Below the pieces are notes generated by a model. The model made no database searches and was not told the origin of the DNA. It worked only from the letters and a program-made list of their open reading frames with translations. A program made the position numbers and the translations under genes. A stretch of DNA of 27,032 nt from Irineochytrium annulatum. Lineage: Eukaryota; Chytridiomycota; Chytridiomycetes; Chytridiales; Chytridiaceae. The DNA lies in the NCBI GenBank assembly GCA_027600665.1, contig JADGJL010000282.1, positions 1-27,032 of the forward strand, written 5' to 3'. Shown one piece after another: positions 1 through 11,286 of this stretch (positions within the stretch are counted from its first letter, which is position 1; every line of letters begins with the position of its first letter).

Positions 1-1023
1 TCGTTAAGTCCTCCTCCCCATCCCCAACACCTTCTTCCTCGTCACAAGTCCAGTATGGCAAATCCATATTCCCCGTCGCATCCGACTCCACCGCCGTCCG
101 CGCCGGCGGCGACAGCCGCGTCCTGATCTACGAGGCCCCCGGCAAGTGGACGCTGGCGGAGAAGAGCCGGGTGGGGTTTTGGGGCGTGCTGGTGCTCCAG
201 GCGTGGCCGTGTTATAGCCTGATGACGGCGGGGAGCGGGATCGCGCTGGGACCAGTGGCTGTGGCGGGGATGTGTGAGTATCGCTTTGCGTTGACGGTTA
301 ACAATCGCCTACGGAAAAAAAGTAATGACGCTTTTATTCTAAACAGTCGGAGGCATCGCCTGCATTCCTTTGTTGGCATCCTACTTCTTCACTCGTTCCC
401 ACGTCACAAAAGTCTGGACGCTCCCCGTCACGCACCCCGACGTCCCCGCGCCGCGCCACCCAGTCTCGTCCACGTTTGCCCAGTCGGGCCTCCGCGACGT
501 CGCCCTCCTGATCGAGACGCGATCCACCATTTTGGCCACACGGAAGATACGCGTGCATCGACTAAGTGATCTGCGCCAGCGACCTTTCGGCGGCGTGCGG
601 CTGTGGAGCACATCACCTAGCACGCGGAAAGGGTTGCCAGGGTTCGTGATGGACGGCGGGATTATGTTAGACGCGGCAGCGATCGAGGCGGATCCTGGTC
701 TTCGGGCGATTCGGGACCTCATTGAAGAAGCTACGCGCGTGGAGGACGCGGCGGCCGCTGCGTCGCTCAAGAAGCCGGTGGAGCGCGAGCAGACGCTATG
801 GAGGCGGTTTTGGGATTTTGTGCAAGGGCGGGCGTTGTTGGACGATATATTGAGGGAGGAAGCTGCCAAGAGGGGCAGGATGGATGTGTTTAGGGGCAAG
901 GAGGGGGACCCGGAGAGGCAGAGGAGGATTGAGAGGTTTAAAGAGGAGACGATGGAGGAGATTATTGGGAGGTCGAGGTGGAGGGTGCCGTTCTTGCCGG
1001 GTAAAAGCAAGGCTATTGAATAA
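1..1023 (+). CDS. 3' part of a two-helix membrane protein gene (TMEM223/TMEM186-like, tentative)
   Basis: The gene enters from the left edge. Exons read 54-273 and 347-1023 (stop at 1021-1023), with a 73-bp intron opening GTGAGTA and ending ACAG. A GTTAAGT donor at 3-9 and CCAG at 50-53 suggest another 51-bp intron at 3-53. The frame gives a soluble start with the segment VLIYEAPGKWTL, then two hydrophobic helices (around VGFWGVLVLQAW and GPVAVAGMFGGIACIPLLAS), then about 190 soluble residues. The C-terminus is rich in Arg, Glu and Lys, ending in a charged helix around FKEETMEEIIGRSRW and PGKSKAIE. The short two-helix core followed by a beta-like region recalls mitochondrial TMEM223/TMEM186 proteins, but no diagnostic motif settles it. 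The N-terminus, including any targeting signal, lies outside the window. Confidence 0.6.
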
Positions 1024-1699
1024 GATGCCCCTTGGCGGCACTTTGCGGAGCAAAACCCTTCTTTTCTTGCCAAAGAATTTGTCATGGTTTTCTCCCCTTC
1101 TGTTTGTTCGCAGAGCCGGTTCATGCTAACAAACAATTTTTGTGTGCTTTGTTATTCCAACGGTTTTGGCGTGCATGCAGTTTACTTCCAATTTTTTTAT
1201 TATTTTTTTCAATTTTTTACGCTTTCGAAAGCGTTGTGAACGAAGAGGATTCAAGGATGGCAGTGTGAAGGAAACATAGGAACATAGCATATTGTAATGA
1301 CCAAAAGCAGTAAACATGAGATGTAGGAAACCAGGAACAGATAACGTCTTGATAGAGCTAACATAAATTCAATGAGGTTGGTAAACATAGGAAGAGAGAG
1401 CACGGACCTCGAAACTATTTATCAAAACAAATGAAAATCACGGCAGGAGCAGAGGAAAGAAAACAGCTGACTGTTCAACAGGCAGAAAGAGCAACGTGCG
1501 GGGCAAAAGACGGGAGCGCAAACTGAACGACAAGAAATGGGACCAAGGTAGCTCACAACAATCGAGGACATGGATGAGGACTGGACACATCGATGGAACC
1601 CCAAGCGAGCCGTTTCTACTGCACCTCACCGGTTTTCAGTCTACGAGTTGCTCACTGGACGGACGACCGGAAATATCCCTATAGTGCCTTACAAGCGTA
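1024..1699. other. Intergenic region between convergent genes
   Basis: 676 bp between the stop codons of the membrane protein gene (+) and the DUF262 gene (-). It is AT-richer than the exons, with T-runs around 1190-1220. The short open frames on both strands show no motif, codon bias or splice logic. It presumably holds both 3' UTRs. No RNA gene or repeat was seen. Confidence 0.6.
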
Positions 1700-3376
1700 T
1701 CAAACGAAGTCCATAAGCTGCTGCATGACCTCTGAGGGCTCCATCCCCTCCTTCACTTTCCTCTCATACACCGCCTCGAAGTCCGCATAAACCTTGATGC
1801 CATCCAAACCGACCTTCCCCTCCCACCCCTTCTTCTTCGCCAGCGTCTCTTCCATCCTCCCCACATGGTCCTGCAGCCTCGTCTTCTCCTCCCCTGCCCC
1901 CCTTCCTCCCTCCGTCTCCACAAACCTTCCCAGAAAGGCATGGAAGACTTCCACCCCCATCCCGTCGAACCGCCGCTCAAAGGGGACCCACCATCCCTCG
2001 TACCGCGCCTGCAGCTCGGACGACCCTGAGCGTATGAACCGGCTCACAAACAGGTTTCGGACGAGGTCGATCGCGCCGAAGAGGCGGCCCTCGTTCGGGG
2101 CCACTTTGAACAACTCGCTGCCAAGGGACAGGATGGACCGCTCTTGAAGCCATTGGAACACGCGGGGGAGGTCCAGGTCGGGCGTGCGAGCGTCGAGGAC
2201 GGTGAGGTGGAAGCGCGTAAGCGTCGCGTCCGCGACGCCGCGGAGCAAGGCGGGCGTGAGCGGGCGCGCGAGGGCGTCGAACTGGGCGCGGGCGACGGAG
2301 AGAGGGGTTTGCGTCGTTGCGGGGATTGGCGGCGAGGCAAGGACATGGAGAGCGTAGGGCAAACGGTCAGGGTGAGACGGGATCAGGCGGGAGGAGGGGT
2401 GGACTTGGCCGGGGATCATCGTCGTGAGGGTGGCGCGGAACTGGGCATCTGTCGGCGTTGGCGGCGGGTGGATAAAGATGATAGATTGGAGGCGGGCGAC
2501 GGTTGAGGTGGTGGCGGCGCGTTCGGTTGCGGAAAGGTTTGCGGAAGTCAGGTGCGCGAGGAGGGCGTCGCGTATGGCGGCGAGGAGGAGCATGGTGGTT
2601 GTGAGGCGCTGTTGGCCTAATTTTCGAGTTGGTGCCGGTCTTGAGTAAGACAAAACAGACTAATCACCATCAATAACAAGCACGTCCAGTGAGTCCACGT
2701 CCTCCACGTCCGCGTCCAGTGCTTTCCTCCTAACCATGCACTTCCCAATCCTGTGCCCCTTGGACGCAACACCCGTTGCTTTGCTACCAGCTGCCGCGGC
2801 CTTGGCACCAGCAACGCAGTCATTCCACCACGTGTCCAGCAGCTCCCCTCCCCACGCGTAGCGTCGCTGCATGATGGGAACCTCCAGCCTGCCCAGCTCG
2901 GCAAACAGCCTGCCGAGGGACCACAGGTGCACGTCTGTGACCGTACCCGGCCCTTGCACTCCCGGGCAGCGATCCGACCAAAAGTCTACCATGCGCTGGT
3001 TGGCGGCGGATATCGGGGGGAGCTTTGGTGCGCGGCGCGCCGCAGCAGTGGAAGGGGCAATGACGGGACGGGATATGGCGCTCGTGGCGACGGGACGGGC
3101 GGACTGCAGAACGTCGAGGTCGACCATGGCGTTCATGAGCGTATTTCGTCGCAGCTGCTCGGCCAGGGCATCATCGTCCGAGTCTTCCTCATCTTCTTCA
3201 TCATCCTCATCCTCGTGCGCTCCTTGGCCTCCGATTTCCTCCTCGTCATCACTCTCCTCTATAACTACGACCTCCTCGACGTCATCCTCGGCCTGGGAGG
3301 TGGCCTGGGAGGCGTCGTGCTTGTTGGAGGCGGTGGTGCGCCCGAATCCGATGGCCATTTGCAAGAACTTCTTCAT
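1700..3376 (-). CDS. DUF262 / GmrSD N-terminal-domain protein
   Basis: Two exons, 3376-2668 and 2616-1700, joined by a 51-bp intron (2617-2667, donor GTGATT, acceptor ATTAG), encode 541 aa. Without splicing, one frame stops just after VIDG and the other starts with GQQRLTTT. Splicing (codon G|GC) restores VIDGQQRLTTT (residues 234-244), the hallmark of DUF262, the ParB/Srx-fold domain of GmrS and GmrSD type IV restriction enzymes. A second family motif is at 166-175 (VPIMQRRYAW, canonical form close to vPxYQRxYvW), and a later helix (GAIDLVRNLFVSRF) matches the conserved IDLVRN region. The first 130 residues are disordered, with a very acidic stretch at 31-70. No DUF1524 HNH domain is visible in the C-terminal 150 residues, so this is a stand-alone GmrS-like half. 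The start is the first ATG of the open frame. The family identity is firm; its role in fungi is unknown. Confidence 0.85.
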
Positions 3377-3627
3377 GAAAAACGGAGGGCCTCACCGAGC
3401 AGCTCGTCGCGATCTGAAGTATGTTGGTGGGTGATGACGTGGCCGCTTCTTCGCCCGCCCACCCAGCGCGGCCGTCCCCCAACGGAAACGGCCACATCAA
3501 GCATCATGCCATAGTCGATCTCGTGGCGTCCCTGGGCCCGACGGAAATCCCTTGAACCGTGAACCGAGATTGACGCGTGAAATCGCCCACCGAATAAACT
3601 GCCCACGGCCGCTGCCTGGAAGAAGCT
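3377..3627. promoter_or_regulatory. Upstream region of the DUF262 gene
   Basis: About 250 bp between the DUF262 gene start (minus) and the first plausible ATG of the plus-strand membrane-gene remnant. It presumably carries the DUF262 promoter. No TATA or other defined box stands out. A minus-strand open frame continues through it (to 3735), but its composition is unconvincing as protein. Confidence 0.35.
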
Positions 3628-4343
3628 GATGGTGACGCTGGACTTCCAGGCAGAAGCGTTGCGTCTCTGCGGTCGGGCGGGAGCCAGGAAGGTCGCGATG
3701 GGGATTATTACGAGCCCGCCGAGGGTCCTGACCATCGGCGTTGGAGGCTCTCGCGTTTATGTCTTTGGTGGCACATGGTGAGGATCTTTTGCATTTACGT
3801 CGCGCACTGATGGCGATGGGGGAATAGGATGGCCGCCATCGTCACGTGCGGATATGGCTCGGCGCTCGTGGCCGTCGTGGCAATCGCGCTCTGAACCGTC
3901 AACCTGGGCACGTCATCCTGGAAATGAGTTTGATGCCCTAGCTTCAAAATTGCTGAGCTCCATTTGGTTGCCTGGGACCCTTCGTCGCCTTCACCACCAC
4001 GGGTCAGTGCGAGCTCAGCTTCTACATGACCTCCCTCTCGGGGATCCTCGGCCACGTGTCGCAGCATGTCATCCAGATCTGCGTTCGTTGCAACCATTGG
4101 TGTGTATCGCCGACGCTGGCCGTCGTCACGTTCGGTCTGCACTTTCTGGGCACGAGTAATACACTAGGGATCTTGTCCTGGACGACGGTCGCTAGCAACC
4201 TCATCATCCCCGTCGCGGTGCTGCTGCTGCTGGCGCAGTATGGCATTGGCTCGTTAGCGTTGTCTGCCTTGTATGGGGTAACGCGTGTTTTCCCGGCACT
4301 AACGGCGGGAATGGATACAAACGCGACGTTTTCGCAGTAGTTG
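3628..4343 (+). pseudogene. Probable remnant of a multi-pass membrane protein gene
   Basis: Several plus-strand pieces look like parts of one membrane protein but do not join into an open frame. Piece 1 (ATG 3628, or 3700) ends in VYVFGGTW at a GTGAGG donor. Past a roughly 51-bp intron-like segment ending AATAG, piece 2 reads MAAIVTCGYGSALVAVVAIA, then a TGA. Piece 3 runs from about 3957 to the TAG near 4340, passing through FYMTSLSGILGHVSQHVIQI and at least two more hydrophobic helices (GLHFLGTSNTLGILSW, SNLIIPVAVLLLLA). In-frame stops sit between pieces 2 and 3, and I found no convincing splice pair that removes them. The helix pattern is transporter-like, perhaps amino-acid-permease-like, but I do not recognise the family. 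It could also be a real gene whose splicing I failed to solve. Confidence 0.3.
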
Positions 4344-6155
4344 CCTGCGAGAGCTTCCGAGTTTGACGCGAGTGCCGATGCCACGAATGCGACCGGGAAT
4401 TATGCCTTCCCGTAAGAAATCCGCTTGCAAGTACCATGATTGATTATTAATTTTTTCTAAAACCGCACATGGTTTCGCCTGCCGGCTTCGTTCCCTCTTT
4501 TGGATAAACTGTTCACTGGCGGAGCGTCCGGGGTGTTGTGCGCAATAGGCTCACGCATGGGCACGTTCTATGAATTGGAGACCACCCCGACGTGGCGGAG
4601 GAGAGCGGCAAGCACTCGACGTACGCTATCGGGCAATGTGGTTCTCAGTATTGGCGATTGACGCGCAAAACGTGAGAGTGTTGGCCGCATTTACTGCCAA
4701 TTCATGGAATCTACGTTTGCTACGGATTTATGTGGTGGTCGCATTGAGCCTGCCGCCTGACCGACGGCTAGTGGCATACTCCACTGATTATTACGGCGTG
4801 TTGCCGTTCATCGGGCAAATGTAGAATATTGCCACCGCACCAACCACACCGCAATATATTGGATGATTTCTTCTTACGGTGTGGGCGTGGATGCAATTGG
4901 CCCCTATTTATTGATAACCGGCATTTAGAATGCTGAGCCTGCTTTCCGCATCGTTTACCTTTACTCGGCTGGCGGTCGCCGTAAGTGTGCTGCTGGTTAT
5001 CTTTAGCACGTAGATAACCATCATAAGATTTTACGAATATATAATAATTCACCGGAACAACCTTGTGATGTCGCCGAAAGGTTTGAACCCGTTCGAATAT
5101 GTGTCGAGCACTACATTGAAATCAGGGAGTCGACTTGCAGCGCTCAACAAGAAAGATATCGAAAAGTCCACATCCGCTCACCGTCAAGCGGACGAGCGTC
5201 CCCGAACTTTTCGACGGAGAGGCGGAGGAGGACGAGGGCGGGAAGGACAACGCAGGAGTGAGTATAGGAGCATATAAATCGCATCCTTGCATAACATCAA
5301 CCCCCGAACCTCGTGCGAGGCTATGCCCACAGCCACGGCCGATAGTAAATAGTAAATCCCCACGACGTACACCAGACGGATTGGTCCATCACAATGCGCG
5401 CGTCCCATAGGCGCCCACCCACGGCGCGTCCATGACGCGAATTGGATCAGGGCCGGCACCCCGTCCTTATCAGTGGCTGTTGCAATCGGCCCGCCCACTC
5501 GTCGCTTCCACGGTCCCTTCGCACAGCCATCGCGTCAGCGCAGCCCCGCGCCAGCCTCACGACACCCCCGGCCTCTGATGAGTTCGAGGCGGTGGGGGGT
5601 ACGCGTCCAAGTCCAGGGAAGGCCTGGGTGTTGAAAGTTTGCCGAATCAATTCAAAAGGCCGCTCCGCGAATCGAGGTCCCCTCACATCGCCCCCATCCC
5701 TCCGTCCCTGCTCGCCCCGTATCGCATCCGGCCTCTCGATCCCGCATCGCTTTCTCGGCCTCACATCCCAGCTATTAAAGTCGCTTGCGATCCCCGAATT
5801 CGCTCGGATCCCTTTCAGGTGAAATTGAACTCACTGGTCGCGATGCCTTCGCTGCCCTTTTACTTGCTCGTTTCGCGTTCCCTTTGTTGCTTTCGCTTGT
5901 AAACGTCGGGTGGTGGGCGCGCTGGATCGTTGGGATGGGGATCCGTGCTGGATCGCAGGGGTGCAGGCCGACATCGTATGCTATATGCGAACTTTGAGGG
6001 AATGCGATTTATTTTCACGCGTTGGAGGTCTGCCTGGATCTGCCCGCTGTCGCTTTTCCTTGGGCCGGCACGGATCTCTTTCTGTCAATTTATCTTGTGT
6101 GAACCCGGATTCAATTTGAAATCTAATGCGATGAAATTGCAGATAATCACTCGCG
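4344..6155. other. 1.8-kb gene-free stretch, including the GFA1 promoter
   Basis: No convincing coding sequence on either strand: the open frames are short, unspliced and of low-complexity composition. The left half (4440-5060) is AT-rich and contains a perfect hairpin. The right half (5400-5850) is pyrimidine-rich, with an inverted CCAAT (ATTGG) near 5378 and another near 5440, which fits a GFA1 promoter and long 5' UTR. A TTTCAG at about 5814-5819 could be the acceptor of a 5'-UTR intron. No transposon ends or tRNA were seen. Confidence 0.5.
4994..5020. repeat. 9-bp perfect inverted repeat with 9-nt loop
   Basis: TGGTTATCT at 4994-5002 is answered by AGATAACCA at 5012-5020. The core GATAACC occurs again at about 4912. 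The context is AT-rich intergenic DNA. It may be a transcript hairpin, a decayed element end or chance. Confidence 0.5.
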
Positions 6156-8569
<2,414 letters not shown>

Positions 8570-9359
8570 AATAATATTGTTTGTGACAGTCCTCGCGACC
8601 CCTACCAGTTTTTATTTGTTATTTCCGTACATTGCCTCCTCAATATCTATCCCATCAGTGACTTATTGGTTGTCATTTTTTTAATTTCGCATCTTTTACT
8701 TTAACCCCATACAATGTTGTGATCGCCCGGGTTGAATAAGAGAAGAACATCAGCTTACATTCATTCATATCAAAATGTTTGATGTCCGTCCGTTTTTGTC
8801 GGATTTTTTGAGGTCGAAAAAGACCACAACGACCAAAACGGCAATTCCTTTTTGAGTGCGCTGTCGCAGGCAGCCCAATTAGGTATGAATTTCAGCCAAG
8901 GGCTCGCTCCGAGGGGAGGGTGTCGGGGTCGATGCAAAGGCAGAGGCAGATGCCTGGATGTGAGCCCCGAGACTGAGGCGGGCGCCGTCGGCAGATCATG
9001 ACGGGATCGGTGGCTGTGGCGCACGGTGTCCTGGACTGGGCCTGGTTTGCCACGAACTGCCGGGAACCTTTGCAGCAGTGTGCCGGAGTCCTGAAGGATC
9101 CTGATGGACATTGTATGCAACGGGCCGGTGGCGACTGGGGTGGACTTCGATGGTCCGGCTGGTCGCTGAGGCCACAAATGCGTCACGTTTGGGCTCGGCG
9201 ACCCGGCTGGGGATGACGGGCGCAGAGGTCTAAGAGGGTGGACAATCTTCTTCTGGCGGGATGGGATCGCATTTATTGCTCCTTGTTGTTTACCTTACGG
9301 ATTTATCGTATTTCAGCTATTTGCGCTCCGTTTGTCTCTGATTACAGCACACCAGAGCC
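8570..9359. other. Intergenic region between GFA1 and the MADS-box gene
   Basis: 790 bp. The first part is T-rich and is presumably the GFA1 3' UTR. The rest should contain the MADS gene promoter, including a CArG box. A 138-codon minus-strand frame (8770-9186) has no recognisable motif and is not accepted. Confidence 0.5.
8874..8883 (+). promoter_or_regulatory. CArG / P-box, candidate MCM1/SRF-type MADS binding site
   Basis: CCCAATTAGG matches the MCM1 consensus CCYAATTNGG at every position and is followed by TA, as in the extended palindrome. It lies 477 bp upstream of the ATG of the only MADS gene in the window. Direct autoregulation is an inference. About one such match per window of this size would not be surprising by chance. 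Confidence 0.4.
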
Positions 9360-10830
9360 ATGTCGCAACCTGAGGGACCGGCCTTTTACAACCAGACACC
9401 CGGTGGGGATTTTCTTCTTCACTTCTTCACTGCATGAGGTGCTCCATGGCCTACGTGCTTATACAACTTTTGATCCCAGACGACGAGTTCGAGGGATCCG
9501 GCGATGAGGAAGAGGGGGGAAAGGGTGCCAAGCGGACCGGCCGGCGGAAGATTAAGATAGAGTACATTGAGGACAAGTCGAGGCGGCACATCACGTTCTC
9601 GAAGAGAAAGGCTGGCATTATGAAGAAGGTGTGTGGGATGTCCTGTTGATTTGTTGAATCCTTTTAACGGCGGAATTTGTTAGGCGTATGAGCTCTCCAC
9701 TTTGACTGGCACCCAAGTCCTCCTCCTGGTCGCCTCCGAAACTGGCCATGTGTACACGTTTGCAACGCCGAAGCTGCAGCCGCTCATTACGAAGGCCGAG
9801 GGCAAGCATTTGATCCAACTCTGTTTAAACGCGCCTGACCCCGTGGCTGCGAACGGAAACGAGGATGAGGCCGGGCCCAGCAACGCGAACGCGGGCGGCG
9901 AGGCGTCAGGCGCGACTTCGCTGGGTGATGCAGCGTCGCCTATGGGAAACCTCCCCGGTGCGGGGACGCCTCAAGCGACGTCGGCGCCGCCTCCCGTGAA
10001 AGGACCGCGGGGAAAGAAAGCGGCTGCAGCCGCCGCCACGGCCGTAGCCGCGCAACAGGCTCAGGCCCAGCAAGCCCAGGCGCAGCAACAGGCACAGCAG
10101 TCACAGCAGGCACACCACCAGCAGCAACAAGACCTTCTCCACCAGCAACAGCAGCAGCAACACGCCATGCAGCAGCAACAGCGAGCGCTCCAGCAACAAC
10201 AGGCCCTGCAGCATCAACACCAGCTGCAGCAACATCAGTACCAGCAACACCAGCAACATCAGCTCTACGGTGGTGGGCACCCGCAACACGGCCAGCAGCC
10301 CGGTGCGCCTGGGCCGGGATCTATGGACGCCGGCGCGACGACGCTGCCGTCCTTCTCGATGATGCCGAACAACGGCGGCGCGATGAACCCGGCGTTCCAG
10401 CAGATGTATGGGCAGCGAGGGTACTACGGTGACCCGGGGCAACAGCAGGGCATGCCGTCGACGTCGGCAGGAGGTATGAACGTTGGCGCTTTGCATGCGA
10501 CGAAGGAGGAGATGGTGAGAGTTTTTTCGTCCTCCCTTACACGGTCTTTTCGGCTTCGCTAATCGGTGTGTTTAACAGCCGCCGTTGTCGAATCTTGGCT
10601 ACGGCTACCCCGCGATGAATCCTGCTGGCGGTGGTGCGGGCGGTGCTGGCGCCGGGCAGGCGTATCCGGGCGCTCCCGGGCAGGTGTCGTCGGCCCAGCT
10701 TGGTGGCGTTGGAGTCGGCATGACGCCTGCGCACATGGGCGGCCTTGTCGGCGGCGATTTGGGTCTGAAGAGGAAGCAACCGGATGGCGGCTTGGAGGGT
10801 GATGGGGCGAGGGAGTTTACTCGTAGTTGA
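9360..10830 (+). CDS. SRF/MCM1-type MADS-box transcription factor
   Basis: Four exons (9360-9402, 9480-9628, 9684-10514, 10579-10830) encode 424 aa. Exon 1 is only 43 bp and joins in phase 1 (codon G|AC). The MADS box runs from about residue 35 to 90: GRRKIKIEYIEDKSRRHITF, then KRKAGIMKKAYELSTLTGTQ, then VLLLVASETGHVYTFATPKL, followed by the SAM-like extension ending in LIQLCLNAPDP. This is the type I (SRF, MCM1, ARG80) class: it binds CArG boxes as a dimer in the nucleus and recruits partners for cell-cycle, mating or metabolic genes. An acidic patch (15-27) precedes the box. Residues about 160-270 are extremely Gln-rich with His and Ala, and the C-terminal third is Gly/Pro/Met-rich, typical of an activation region. 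The box spans the 55-bp second intron without disruption. Confidence 0.95.
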
Positions 10831-11286
10831 TTTGATTTTTGCGGTACCCTTGTTGATTATTCTCGCATGACATATTTGTTAAATTGCAGAGTCCGTGATC
10901 AATTTTCATAAACGTTTTGCCCATCTGGCTTCGACTTGAGTCATCAGCTTCCCTTCGAGTTTCTTCTTGGCCGTCCCGTCCTGTGTTTATCCTATTCCTG
11001 ATCTACATTTTCACTTCGCATATCAAATATTTGCGGTTTAATAAAGCCTTCGTCGTCCGTGTCTTGATTAAAATACGCCGAGTCGGCTTTAGCGTAGAGC
11101 GTGTGTTTTATCTTGGGCACCTCTCGGCTCAATTAGTGCAGAGCAATCACGAGTGTAACGCTCACGAAGGCCGAAGTCAAAAAGCTCCCTCTCGGCCCGG
11201 CTCAGAACAACACCTCGGCCATCCCACCGCGACGAGCGCCCTTTCCCTTCCGTCTCCCGCCCTCACCCTCGACTCCGCTGATCAGC
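10831..11286. other. Intergenic region upstream of the acyl-CoA dehydrogenase gene
   Basis: 456 bp, AT-rich in the middle (10980-11110), then pyrimidine-rich from 11170 to the ATG, as in many fungal promoters. It holds the MADS gene 3' UTR and the promoter of the next gene. No coding sequence or named site was recognised. Confidence 0.5.

Noticed and set aside
381..1136. 251-codon minus-strand frame opposite the first gene
   Set aside because: It lies antisense to a spliced, motif-consistent plus-strand exon; its Ser/Arg-rich composition is that of a codon shadow.
2753..3514. 253-codon plus-strand frame opposite the DUF262 gene
   Set aside because: It is antisense to the exon with DUF262 motifs; its hydrophobic runs come from reading the acidic GAG/GAC tract backwards.
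4570..4824. 84-codon plus-strand frame in the gene-free gap
   Set aside because: It has no recognisable domain, no neighbouring splice sites that extend it, and composition like the surrounding non-coding DNA.
5065..5110. tRNA-like T-arm (GGGTTCAAACC on the minus strand)
   Set aside because: The flanking bases do not form a T-stem, and no anticodon or acceptor stem can be built at the right distances.
8770..9186. 138-codon minus-strand frame between GFA1 and the MADS gene
   Set aside because: There is no motif, no splice continuation and low-complexity Pro/His/Ser composition; it overlaps the likely promoter.
9974..10290. CAG/CAA-rich tract as a microsatellite or mobile repeat
   Set aside because: It lies in frame within the MADS gene with mixed codons and behaves as coding polyglutamine, not as an independent repeat.
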